NCBI RefSeq assembly: GCF_032062135.1
Contig: NC_092866.1
Span: forward strand, 26,983,358-27,047,357
Direction: 5' to 3'
Source of the DNA: Pyxicephalus adspersus
Taxonomy: Eukaryota > Chordata > Amphibia > Anura > Pyxicephalidae
DNA length: 64,000 nucleotides
Shown here: positions 35,745 to 47,649 of the stretch, one piece after another
How positions within the stretch are numbered: the stretch's first letter is position 1
Layout of the letters: every line of letters starts with the position of its first letter
Position numbers and translations under genes: made by a program
The notes under the pieces: model-generated
Database searches by the model: none
What the model was told of the DNA's origin: nothing
Seen by the model: the letters and a program-made list of their open reading frames with translations, nothing else

Positions 35745-36860
35745 CTCGGCCTTCTTGCTTCAAGGCTTAAACAGAAGCACTTGCTTGCAAAGGGTGTAAC
35801 TGTAACTCCAGAAACTACAGAAAACGAAATCATAACTTGACAACGTTCTTCACTAGTGATGGCTCACTGTGCTACTGTCATGATATAAATGCACTCTTTA
35901 ACAGTTTGTCACAAGAGCATGTTCCATCTGAATGGCGTATCTTCATTGACCCCTCTAAAAGAAGCTTGAAAGCAGTCTTACTGCATATTGGTAATTCCAA
36001 ACCAAGTTGCCCATTCCTAAAGGAGTCCTATGACAACATGAAGTTACTACTTGAAGCAATCCGGTATAAAACACACCAGTGGAACATCTGTGGGGATCTA
36101 ATGGTCATTGGCTTGCTGATAAAAATGCAAGGAGGATTCACAAAATATTGCTGTTTCCTATGCCTGTGGGACAGCCAATCTACGGGAGACTGGATTATGT
36201 CAAGCATGATTGGCTATTAAGAGATACCTATAAGCCCGGAACAAGCAGTGTCAAGTTTCTGCCTCTGGTTGATCCGAATAAACTTTTTCTGTCACCTCTA
36301 TATATCAAGTTAGGCTGGATGAAGAACCTTGTAACGACCATGGGTAAATCAAACTCTATGGGTTTTCAGTACCTTGTTGAGAAGTTTACAAACATAAGCA
36401 CTGCAAAAATGAAGGACGGGATATTTATAGGGCCACAGATCAAGTCTGTTTTTGCAGGATGATGTTCTCATCAAACTCTCATCAAAATCTGAACAATCTC
36501 TCACAGCAGCTGAGCTAGAAGCTGGGGATGCATTCAAGTGGCTGTGTGAAAATTTCCTGGGCAACCATAAGTCTCCTGCAAGGAAGGAGTTCAGAATCTG
36601 CTTGATTCATACCAGAAACTGGGTTGTCGCATGTCATTAAAAATACATTTCTTGCACTCACATCTAGAATTCTTCCCGGAAAATCTTGGCATGGTGAGTG
36701 ATGAACAAAGAGAATTTTTCACCAGGACATTCAGTTAATGGAGCACCGCTACCTAGGTTTCTGGAATGAAAGTATGATGGCTGACTACTGCTGGATACTG
36801 TACCGTGACAATCCAAACGAAGAGTACACAAGAAAATCATACTCTAAGCATTTCTGAAGA
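35745..36860 (+). pseudogene. Transposon-related protein, unnamed CFLCLW family, plus copy
   Basis: Head-to-head with the minus copy, starting only a few bases away. Frames shift several times (near 35830, 36180, 36460 and 36590). In order it reads KHLLAKGVTVTPETTE (about 35774-35820), SEWRIFIDPSKRSLKAVLLH (about 35930-35988), WNICGDLMVIGLL, YCCFLCLWDS, YIKLGWMKNLVTTM, SMGFQYLVEKF, DGIFIGPQIKS, WLCENFLGNH, RMSLKIHFLHSH, IFHQDIQLMEHRYLGFW, MMADYCWILYRD. It covers the same protein as the minus copy plus an upstream domain. DNA similarity between the two is modest by eye, so they are divergent copies rather than a fresh inverted duplication. Confidence 0.65.
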
Positions 36861-38629
36861 AACAATGGCCCCTGTCTGACACTTCAGTAGATCTATACCA
36901 CAGTGTGCCTTATTTTACTTCACACTGAAGATGTATTAACATTCACTTTAATAGTGCTAACAATTTAGTACAAAATACATGGACGTACAAAGTTAAACAG
37001 ATCCGAAATCTGCTTGAAAAACTGATTTAGAAAAGTTTGCTGTGGTTTCTGATGATTATTAAAACTAATTTTTTGTTGACCTGTGTAATTTGACCCTATA
37101 CAGCAACCTGGACCAAGGCAAACCAATTCTCACTTAAGTATTATTGTATAGTTATTCCCTTTTGTTTTACATTGTTGCAATTGTTCAACTATTGTTCCTT
37201 GGTTAGTCTTTATTTTTCTGTACTTGTTATGCATGTGTTTTTGTTATATTTTTACTTTATTAAATACTATAAAAAGTGTAAGCTGAATGCTCTAAGTAGA
37301 AAGAAGTCTCCCGAAAAATGCTGCTATAAACATTCTGATTTCTGAGACATCCATGTCTGTAGGGGCAGCAGCTGACCCAGACAGTACTAAAAGAAGTAGC
37401 ATCATAACTGCAGTTGTCAAGGTAATGGTGCATGCTCCCTGGAAGTGTTAACTATTGATTTCCTTACACTCAACATGTCAAAAAAATGGCTACACGCATG
37501 TGTTAACCATGGTAGATCCTCTTACTAAATTTATGGTGACCGACCTGTGACCAGACTCCAAAGATGGTGTGGAAACATTGGGGTGCTGAGATGGTGTGGA
37601 AGCATTTCTGTCTACAGAAAATACATTTAGAACAAAAGTGATTTTTTTCAAGAATGGCGTCACACACTAGGCCATTTTTCAGGAATGGAAGTCACACTAC
37701 AACCCACAGGGCAACAAAGTAGTTGGAGGTTCAATATAATAAAATTGGTGAGAGGCTTAGCCACTGAGAAAAGAAGGAAATGTACCCATTACTTAGCACA
37801 AGTGGTACCATAACATACAGTAAATTCCTAACCAGGCCACTCACCGTACCATGTTATGCTTGGGCAGATACTTAGTGGGCCTACAGACTCATGGGGCACT
37901 GTGCCAACAGAAGATTTGGAACATAGTCTTGGATCAGGGAGTTGAAACAACACATTGCTGAAGTCCAGCAGTTCGTTCAAGATTGGTCATAGGTAGAGCA
38001 GACAGAGTTGGAAATGCCAGACTTTGACTTGCACTCAAAAGAGTGGATAGGGGCTTAGTCTGGCATAGAGATGCAGACTAACAAAGAAAGTTGCAGGCAC
38101 TGTGGTAAAAAGTTACTGTAGCTGTTCTACAAGAGCCCATTCTAGATGTGCCAGTCTATGCTATCCAAAGGTTTAAAATTAAAGCCTAGTGGTATTGTAC
38201 ATTTGACTTGACTCATTAGGTGCAGCGACTGGCAAATCAAAAGATAAATTCATTTAAACCATCAGGGAGAAATAAAAAAAAAGTATCAATACCTCTATCT
38301 GCCTAAATCAGTTTGAATCTTGGCCTTTCTCATATCCTTCTCAGCTGCTGTTTCCTACTGAGCCATAAATTACAGTAGGCTCATTTTGTTTTTAGATATG
38401 GTGTGGGAAGAAGGTAAGAAAAGCAGGCTTTTATAGGCAGCATATATGTTGATATAAAAATCTAACTTTACTAATAATTATGTTGTTTTCCTAAAACTAA
38501 ATAAAGTTCTAATGCGCTAGGTATCTACTAACACATTGATTTTTTGTCTGTTTTTTTTTATTTTTTGCACTGTTTGTAGTATATCCATGGGTTAAATCGC
38601 ATGTCAAGAGTATAATAAATTAAATTAGC
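36861..38629. other. Stretch without recognised features
   Basis: Moderately AT-rich. No coding or terminal-repeat signals recognised on either strand. Confidence 0.4.
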
Positions 38630-40145
38630 AGGGTATCCTGATGCGTTTCGCCTGATTGGGGCTTCCTCAGGGGTTTAGGAGACCTTAAAGTTTATAATCA
38701 CAATAATGTATTCAGTATAATAAAGTAACAGATTACATAGAGCTTCTTTTGGGATACAGTGAATTTCTGATTAGCTTCACACACAAAAACTACAATTGTG
38801 GTAAAAAAAAACTATTTTTTGAGCAATGGTAGTGACAATAATAATTAGTCAAGACATAAGAGAAGGAAAGAAGAAAGAAGATAACTGCTTACTTGGCCCC
38901 TAGTTCCACTTTTTTTAATTTTTTGTAGTTGAACTTACTTTTTGAGTTTTCGTTGGGGTAAAGTGCTGCCGCGCCTCCAACAGCTGTCCATATAAGGACT
39001 GATGCTGCTGCCGGTCCGCCCTTAAATGGGTTATTCTCCCAGCGTGTCCTATGGTACGGCGTGTGCCCCTGACCTTGCGCATGTGCCGTACCTCTTATCC
39101 ATGGTTTGATAGCGGATAAAAACCTCCGCCCAAACTAGTTTGTATGCGGTTTATTGAAGTTGTGTGTGTGAATTTCACACACATGCGCTGTAGGGTCTGG
39201 TGAGGACGGCAGAGATGGTACTTCTGCCCTGAGAAGGAAATTAGATCAAAAAGGAGTTAAAGGTATTTGCATATCTCCGGGCAGTGTGGCACGGCCCCAG
39301 AGGGTGGGGATAGCCTAGTGATATGCTCTCTGACACCGCCTTCACCTGCCTAATGTCTAGTCAATCAACCCGGATTTGCAGGTCCGGGGCAACTGTTAAA
39401 TAGCGCAGTTGTCCTAATGGGGGAGGGGGGAGTGGAATTGGGATGCCTAGGAATTGGGATGTCATTACCAATGCACCCAAATTACCGGTGCTCCCGTCCC
39501 CTATAAGGCAGGGTGGAGGAAGGGTGATGATATAAAAAAGAGAGAAGTGTATGGGATTGGTGAATTACATAATATTTAATATGAATCGCAAAATATTTCA
39601 GCATAGAAGCATGATTACTAATATATTTACAGTATAATTACATCAATATTGTTTCAAGGCATGACATTTTTACATCACCATAATTAACAGTCATATTATA
39701 GTATAGTATATCATCATTGTTTTCAATCATCAGGTATGACTTTAGAGCACAGTATAATTGCATATTTTTCACAATATCATATCCTAATTAAGATGTTAAG
39801 ATGTTTGTATTTAGCAAAGTTAGTTATAGGAAGGGTTTAAATGACAGAACGTTGTTTAAACTAGGTGGAGTAGTAACATTAAGGACAAAAATCCATTTAG
39901 TTTCCAAATGTAATAGTGTTTTGTCAATGTCACTGCCACTAGGGTTGGGTGACACTTGTTCAAGGGCTGCGAAAAATATCACTATCAAAGTTGTGCCCTG
40001 TGTCCATATGGTGGCTAATAGGTGTTAACATTATTCCTGTAGTTATTGTGTAGATGTGCTCATAAATGCATTTGTGAAAGGCTTATTTGGTCTTGCCGAC
40101 ATAATGGACAACTACCTACAGAATGTATTCCCAGAGGACAGGACC
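38630..40145 (-). mobile_element. Penelope-like element, inverted arm (3' UTR and GIY-YIG domain)
   Basis: Read on the minus strand this is the 3' part of a Penelope-like retroelement. A frame from about 40113 gives VHYVGKTK, a stop, AFHKCIYEHIYTITTG, then PISHHMDTGHNFD: the core of a GIY-YIG endonuclease. A C-terminal block with SGSDIDKTLLHLETKW follows (about 39930-39880). Non-coding sequence then runs to 38630. About 38911-40020 is the reverse complement of about 42930-41960 in the plus-strand body, shown for example by TTTTTGAGTTTTCGTTGGGG at 38940-38959. Together they make an element with long inverted terminal arms. Confidence 0.8.
38632..38675 (-). ncRNA. Hammerhead-ribozyme-like motif in Penelope arm (candidate)
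   Basis: On the minus strand the order is CTGAGGA (38670-38664), a short GCC/GGC hairpin, GAAAC, then CGCATCAGGATACC. CUGANGA, stem II and GAAA are the conserved core of hammerhead ribozymes, which are known from Penelope-like elements. Stem II is short with an extra A, so the copy is decayed or only resembles a ribozyme. No structure calculation was made. Confidence 0.35.
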
Positions 40146-40199
40146 TAGAAGTAATAAATTTGTCATTTTACACCCCAAAACAGGATTAACTCTAACTAC

Positions 40200-42930
40200 T
40201 AAAACTGGGATTATCTGTTTGCCCGTCTACAGACTTTGATAAATTCGAATTTGTTAAAGACATCCAGCTATTTGCCAGGAACCCCAATCTCAAAGTGATG
40301 TTCAACAAATCGCAACCTCAACCAAAATTTACAATACCATCAGAATTTAGTTCCTTCAATACTCAGGATTTTAAAAATCTGACAATTCTGTATGAATTAT
40401 AGAAGAAAATAAAATAGACAACCAGGAACCCCATGATAAGAACCAACAGACACTGGTGGCATCTAACTGTCCCCCAATACTCCTAAAAATGCCCTAAATC
40501 AACTTTCTACCCTACAATTTCAAATTATTCCCATATTCAAACATTTAGCAACATTGTCATAAAAGAGAACAAAGATATGGCACCAGATACAAACAGACTA
40601 CCTGAAAACATTACCCCTACTCCACAAAAAGCTTTAACTAGAAATATTAGAAACCTTACAATAAAACACTCAGACAAAGAGGGGAATATTGGCATAATGG
40701 ACCACCCACAATACATACAAACGTGTTACAAAATCATACACAACACAGACTGGTACAAGGAAATCTCAGGAAAGGTAATTGATACCTTTTATGGCCAATA
40801 TAACATTATAAACAATGCCTATACTCTGGGAACTATTGATTTAGACATGGAAAAACTAACTCTACATAAAACATCCTATAAGCCCAACATTTTACTCTCC
40901 CCCAAATGTTCATAAAAACCTTAAAAACCCATCTGGACATCCCATAATTTCAGGGATTAGTTCAAATGCCTCCAATGCAGTAAACTAGTGATCTCTTATC
41001 TAAGAGCACTAGTAACAAACCTTCCATTGTATTTAAAAGATACAATTGAACTACTCCGATTTACCACAGAATTTAACACTTCCTTCCAATTTGCTTCTAG
41101 TCACCATAGACATAGAAGCACTTTATTGCAGTATCCCACATACAACTGGTCTTAATGTCATAGGAAAACACTTAAATTGTCACTTTCCACTTAATACAGC
41201 CTTTAATGAATTCATAATTTCCCTATTGGAATATATTCTAACAAAAAATATATTCATATTCAACAACCAGTTTTATCTCCAAATACAGCGTGTGGCCACG
41301 GGCACACGATGTGGCCCCTCCTATGCCAACCTATATTTAGATGACTGGGAGGAGAATCTGTTTCAGAACCCAAAATTACACCCTTACAAACAATATATTA
41401 GGATTTGGAAACGCTATATTGATGACATCATCATTATATGGACATGTTCCGAACCTTTTTTTGAAGTTCTTTTCAGAAATTGAAAGCAACACCTATAATC
41501 CTAAATTTACCATGTAATACAACAAAGAAAAAGCACCCTTTTTGAACACATACATAGGTAAAACACCAAGAAGTCAGGTCAGTATGACCTTATTTCGAAA
41601 AGAAAGAAGCTGGTAATACAATTCTCCATGCGTCTAGTGCACACCCTTCACCCCTCAAAAATACCATTCCCCTAAGATAATACTTAAGGCTCAGGAGGAA
41701 CTGCACAGATGATTTTGATTTTGAGCAAGAAGCTAGAGCCCTCCGGGAAAGGCTATTAGCCCGAGGATATAGCGATAAGCATCTAAAGAAAGCCTACTAC
41801 AAGGCAAAAATCTCAAAATGCCAGGCATTAATTCTTCCAAAGCAAACACCCACATCCAATGAGACAGTAAGAGTGATTACTACTTTTAACAAACAACATA
41901 CAAGACTATTTAACCTACTCTCTAAACACTGGCACATACTATTAGCGGATCCAAATACTGCAAAATTTCTATCACCCAACTCTTGTGGCGATGACATTGA
42001 CAAAACACTAATATGTTTAGAAACTAAATGGAATTTTGTCCTTAAAGCTACTACTCCACCTAATTTAAATGATGTTCTGTCATGTAAACCCCTCCTATAA
42101 CTTACTTTGCTAAATACAAACATCTATCAATCATCAATCAATCATGTCTAACAATATCCTCACATAGGATTTCATGTAAGTCATTAAGTACACTATGAAT
42201 GTTACCAGGATATGATATTGTGAAAAATATGCAATTATACTGTGCTCTAAAGTCATACCTGTCATTGTCACACTGTATCTACTGTATTCCAACAACCTAT
42301 CATCCTATTGCCTATACTATAAATGTGGTTATCATTTCATTATGAATTGGAAACAATGATGACGTACTATACTATATTATGACTGGTAATTATGGTGATG
42401 TAAAAATGTCATGCTATTGTAGGTCAGTTCTTCACTATTCTTGGAAATGCCTTGGATCAATATTAATGTAATTATACTGTAAATATGATTGTATTCATGC
42501 TTCTTTGCTAAAATAATATGTTATTCAAATTGTCAGGTTAAAAATCTGTTTGATTTCACCAATCCTTTACACTTCTCTCTCTTTTATATCATCTCCCTTC
42601 CTCCCCCCCCCCCCCCCCCGCCTTGTGGGGGACGGGAGCACCGGTAAATTGGGTGCATTGGTAACAACTTCCCATTTCCTAAGGATGACAATTTTACCTT
42701 CCCTCCCCCGTTTGGACAACTGCGCTATTTAGCAGTTGCCCAGGACTTGCCAATCCGGAACGACTGACCAGACATTAGGCAGGTGAAGGCGGTGTAGGAC
42801 ATGCTGGGAGATTAACCCATTTAAGGGCGGACTGGCAGCGGACCGGCCTGGCCCTATCTAAACAGCTGCCAGCATTGGGCGGCATCACTATACCCCAACG
42901 AAAACTCAAAAAGTAGGTTCACCTACCAAA
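40200..42930 (+). mobile_element. Penelope-like element, body and 3' arm
   Basis: Plus-strand Penelope-like retroelement in broken frames. An N-terminal part (NIRNLTIKHSDKEGNIGIMD, about 40638-40697) precedes LVTIDIEALYCSIPH (about 41100-41142, RT motif A region), RVATGTRCGPSYANLYLDDW (about 41289-41348) and WKRYIDDIIIIW (about 41407-41442, catalytic YIDD). The connector ARALRERLLARGY and NKQHTRLFNLLSKHWHILLA follow (about 41730-41945). The frame then jumps from the connector to the C-terminal SCGDDIDKTLICLETKW, so the GIY-YIG domain is deleted. The 3' non-coding arm (42110-42930) is the inverted partner of 38911-39800. Confidence 0.82.
41046..41483 (+). pseudogene. Penelope-type reverse transcriptase palm fragment
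   Basis: The longest continuous RT frame (145 codons) of the element. It holds the aspartate of TIDIEALY, the glycine-rich RVATGTRCGPSYANLY block and the YIDD box near its end. It is cut by a stop after EVLFRN; the reading continues in another frame with FFSEIESNTYNPKF. Penelope RTs are related to telomerase. The element copies RNA at cleaved target DNA when intact; this copy cannot. Confidence 0.8.
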
Positions 42931-44228
42931 AAATTAATTATTTTCCTTGTATACAATTACAAGAAAGTTTTAGGACATGATCTTATCTTCCAGAGCATGG
43001 TTGACCTAGCCTAACCAGTCCTCTTGAAAAATAAGATCTTCAGGTTGAATTCCAATTTTCTACATTCACAAATACACAAGGTATATATCTTTTTCTGTTT
43101 CAGGTATAAGGAGCACAAGTGCAAACCAAATGTATCATGGTGGTAAATTTAACTGTATCTATTTCCAGAACCTATATAAGTTAATATTGAAGAACAGTAT
43201 GACTGCTTAAACACATATTGTGTTGAAGGTATGCTCCTCCTAGTGGACTTTATTGATCATTACAATGTAAAGAATATGATCACACAAATAATGTCAATAA
43301 AAATTATGTATTTTAATATAGATCAATACAACACCCCACTAAACGACATATAAATCAAATTCATCAATACAATACAAGGACAGGAAGGTAAATTACCCTT
43401 TCATTTAGCATTTCCAGCAAATCGTGTTTTTGAGACTTTCAACTTAGTTTTTTCTTATTTATTCAGATGCAATTTCATTCACCTAAATCTTCTAAAAATT
43501 GTGGAGATTTAGATAATTAGGCACTCCAGGACATGTCAGTTATGGTATCATCTAGCCTATTTGATCATCTAACTCCTCGTTCTTATGCTGCGGGCAGGTT
43601 TGGGAATAATTGACTGTAATGTCCAAAAGGCTGTAATCAGCCCTACTCAACCTGGTGCTGCTGGTGCTTAATTTGGGAGTGATGACTGAGAAAAAGAGGG
43701 CTGAGGACCAATGCAGGTTAGATAGGGCACTGGTATACACCTTAAAGGATAGGTTGTCCTGAAACAGCTTTACAGTGTTTGTTCATGGTAACAGAGTTTT
43801 GCCTACTTTTCCAAAGGGTAAATATAGAAGATAAGACAAGCATTAATCACCATGTGGTTGTATAAAGTTTCCACCCCAAAGTATAAAGAAAATTTAAATG
43901 AGAGGAAAGCTGTTTTTTTGGGGGGGCAAAATATTACCTGTATTGAATAATTTCACAAAAGTGGATCTAAAACATAATACAGTATAATACAGTAAATGGT
44001 AACCCCAGCAGGTCACTCCAACATCAACCTGGTCCATCCCCTCCCTTAAGGGTGTCATCATGGAGTACGGGCAACTCACTACATTTAGGAACTGGGATGC
44101 AGGCGTGAACAAACACACCGGTTGACAAGTGCGCATCACCACCTACATCCAAGGGCGGAAGAAGGAAGGGCGGAAATACCCTACTTTGCATATCGAGCGC
44201 GAGCACAAGCATGCCAACCTGCCTATAA
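42931..44228. other. Stretch without recognised features
   Basis: AT-rich up to about 43900. From about 44020 to 44220 it becomes GC- and CpG-richer, with no coding signal that I trust. Open frames into 44460-44632 are created by the TA microsatellite. Confidence 0.4.
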
Positions 44229-44231
44229 TAA

Positions 44232-44505
44232 ACTGCGTACACACGTCCAATTTTTATCGTTGGAAATGAACGACGAACGAACGACGAGCGACCGATTGGC
44301 CAAAAATCGTTCGTAAAAAAAGTAACCAACGACGCCGACGAACGAGGATAGTCGTTGGAAATGAACGACCGGACCGGCGGATCGGATTGTACGTCGATCG
44401 TTGACCATCTATCGTGTGTACGGTCGTTCAGTGATCGTGCATGTTCTGAGCATGCGCGATGAACGTTCGAACGTTCGATCGATACAGGCTGTATTGTGTA
44501 TATGA
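44232..44505. mobile_element. CpG-rich Harbinger-like MITE, copy B, right side lost
   Basis: TAA (44229-44231) precedes ACTGCGTACACAC, then TCCAATTTTTATCGTTGG. The interior of short CGAACGA/CGACGAACG runs is closely similar to copy C at 53078-53501 over about 230 bp, including CCAACGACGCCGACGAACGA. Similarity stops at the TA microsatellite that begins near 44510; the right terminus is missing. Confidence 0.75.
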
Positions 44506-44509
44506 GTGT

Positions 44510-44514
44510 GTGTG

Positions 44515-44559
<45 letters not shown>

Positions 44560-44596
44560 ATATATATTCATATATATACATACATATAAATATATA

Positions 44597-44632
<36 letters not shown>
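44510..44632. repeat. (TA)n microsatellite with higher-order repeat
   Basis: TA repeats interrupted by a duplicated segment with TACATATAAATATATATTCA, at about 44551 and 44583 (period about 32 bp). Confidence 0.9.
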
Positions 44633-44636
<4 letters not shown>

Positions 44637-44829
44637 AGTCTTCTTTTTCTTCCCTCGGTATATCAAATCCAGTGCGGCTTCTTACATGAAAATGAGTTAG
44701 CTGACACAATTGATACAGCTGTTTTCCCAGCTACCAAATTTTGTTGCTTCCTTCATAGGCTTTTACATGTGATAGGTGTTAAAGAATCCCAAGTTTAGGG
44801 CGTGGCTTGGTGGTCCCTGAAAAAGGTTG

Positions 44830-47240
44830 CATTGACCTCCTTCATTGCCAACACTTTATAGCTATACGGCGGCCATAAACAGCTCCAACCATGGGCAAAA
44901 TCAAGGCATCCAAGCAGGAGAAGGCCCCTCCACACCATCCTCACAGCCTGGGACCTTTCAGCTACTTATCCAGGACTTTAAGAAGGAATCCCCTGTCTCC
45001 CAGGCAGATAAAATGGAACCAAATAATCCCTCTCCTCTCCCCTGCAGACAAGCAGCAGCACGTTTCTCAATCAGTCTCTGCAATCCCTAGCAGGCAGGGT
45101 AGAAAGTCTTGATGAGGAGTTACAACAAGCAAAGGGGGACCATTGACCACTTGGAACACAGATCCTTAGAATATGATGCAAAACTAAGACTTACACCGTA
45201 TTTTGGAAGACCTATACAACAGGGCAGAGAAATAACATACCAGTCCGAGGTCTACCAGAAGTTACGCAGGCCTCCAAATTTAAGCCAGTACTTCAGGCAA
45301 TTTTCAATTGCATCCTGGGTTGCCCTTTTTCTCAAGTGATCAAATTTGACAGAGCTCACTGGGCCTAGAGACAAACCTCTACAGTGTTTAGGCCGCGAGA
45401 TGTTATTTGCAGATTTTTAGCTAAAAGAAGAGATTAGGGCTAAGGCGAGAAATATGCGAAACATTGAGTTTAATGGAGCTCAAATACAACTCTGTTTGTA
45501 TTTATGATTATGACTATAAATGGTTTATTAGGTCTGTGGACCCCTCGAGCTCCTCACTCTGATGGGATGCCTCTCACCCAGTCCATTGGATTTGTTCCCT
45601 TAGCTCTGGTTTGAACTTTTGTGACTAATGGGTGGACGGAGCACCCTTGTCGCTGAGTTGCGACACATTAAAAGTTGGTTTTGATGTTGCTTTTTATGTT
45701 CCTTTTTCAGTCTGTTTCCTCCCCCAGTCCCTTACCTCTTGTCTTCTACCACCGCCTCACCTTCCAAAAAAACAGATTAGGTTTCCTGATGTGGAATGGT
45801 AGTGGTCACCCAGAGCAGCTTGCCTTCATAGGCCTTTGCTCCAGCAACATAGCATTACAGTTAATCTTTATCGGGTCCAATGGCAATTAGACTTCCTTCA
45901 CTTAATGTTAAAGGGCTAAATTCTAATACCAAACAGAAATTGGCCCTACAAGAATTTAAACGCCTGCCTGCAGATGTGATCTTTTTACAAGAAACCCACT
46001 TTGATCACACGGGCTCCTTTAAATTTGCTTCTCGCCTTTACCTGACCTGTTACATGGCTAACTTACCGGATAGGAAATGAGCTGACGTTGCTATATTACT
46101 TAGATTCCTTTAAATTTACCTTGCTTCAATCTATAGTGGACCCAGAGGGCAGATACCTAATTCTTCATGGGACCCATAATCAGGGCACCCACCTCACCCT
46201 CTGTAACATCCAACTCTGGCCAACTTTCTCCCCAAAGCTCTAAACCGTTTGGAGGAATTTGACCAAACACATTAAATAGCGGGAGGCGATTTTAATTTGC
46301 TTTTCTCACCCATAAGTGGCTGCCTTTCCACATTAACCACACCACCTCCTGTAGCCATTATGCAAACCTCCTGTTCCTTTAGACAGTTGATAAAAAGACA
46401 TCAGCTTTATTATATATGGAAAATTCACCATCCCTCCAGCAAAAAGTTAACCATTCTAACCCACACCACACTCATACCCGTATTGACTATCTCTTTATCA
46501 ATCTTCCACTTCTACGAAATCGTAACACTTCAAAGATTCACCCCATCCGATCATGCCCCACTTACCATGGATGTTCAAATGTCTCCCTCCACTACAATGG
46601 TTTGTCAATGGAGGCTAAATTACTTCCTCCTTAAAATGGAGGCCTCCAAAATGGCTCTAACGTCTGCCTTAAAACAGTATTTTTCTGAAAACAGAGGGTC
46701 AGTTGTACATCTCCACTCTATGGGAGGCTCACAAAGCTGTTCTTAGAGAGCATTGCCATAAGTACACATCTTAAGTAGGACTCGAACTAACACGCTCAAA
46801 CACTTCAGTGCTATAAAGGTGAAAAATGAGGTTGCTCTCAAACCATCCTTAGGTCTCCTTAGGAAGGTGATTTCTCTACGCTCCATGTTAATAGCCTTGG
46901 AACTTAGAGAGTATGATGCAACTCTACCATCACAAGAGTAACAACGTGGATACCCTCCTTGCTTGCAAACTCCGAGATTCCCAATCCGCCCCAGTAGCCA
47001 TTAAAGATGGGGATGGCGTCCCCCTGTTTAATCTTTCTCAAATTGCCACACTTTTTTGAAACCTAATACAGTAAGCTCTACCCTAAAGTACACCAGACCC
47101 AACATTCACATGGCAGTAACCTCCTGAACAGTTCATTTCTGTCTGGATTTATATGTCTAAAAGCGGTAACACCGGGGAAGGATCCTATGGATTGCAGAAG
47201 TACAGGGCCATTGCACTATTACTAAAGCATTTTTTTAACC
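44830..47240 (+). mobile_element. L1 LINE, 5' part, heavily decayed
   Basis: ORF1 start MGKIKASKQEKAP at 44891 is followed in shifting frames by NNIPVRGLPEV (about 45231-45262), FKPVLQAIFNCILG and RPRDVICRF, an L1 ORF1p pattern. ORF2 starts at 45880 with MAIRLPSLNVKGLN, then VIFLQETHFDHTG (endonuclease, about 45981-46015), GGDFNLLF (about 46283-46306) and FTPSDHAPLTMD (about 46537-46572). These are the APE-type endonuclease residues N, E, D and SDH. Beyond about 46750 similarity fades in stop-rich frames; no RT motif is recognisable. The copy is distinct from the one at 60.3 kb. Confidence 0.78.
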
Positions 47241-47649
47241 AACCAATTGAATGGGACTTTTAAGGCCAAATAGACAGTTTCATCACTACAATTAAAAACT
47301 ATAAAATTAGCTTTATTCCAATTCACATTGTAAAAATTTCTAACACACACATGATATACAAAAGCGTTATTAGCACCAACATAGATCTCCTGCTGGAAGT
47401 ACCCTAAATGTGAGATATTTTCTACGAGTTTCACGGAAACCTAGTCCACTTCTTTAGAATGAGGAGATCTACAATTACAATAATCAATTTTTTTAATATA
47501 TCTATACATCATTACCAAAGAAAAATAACACAATAATAATTGTACACAATCATCAATTAAACAATATTTCAAAAACCACTTATAATCCATACATACACGT
47601 ATATGCTAAGTGCAGATAATCAACCAGGGGTCCTTCACTCATGGAATGT

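Noticed and set aside
39801..40028. 75-codon plus-strand frame and its lookalike at 41797-42123 minus
   Set aside because: Both are antisense readings of the Penelope C-terminal region. Their similarity is what revealed the inverted arms.
44024..44798. Long frames rich in Ile-Tyr
   Set aside because: TA microsatellite and MITE artefacts.
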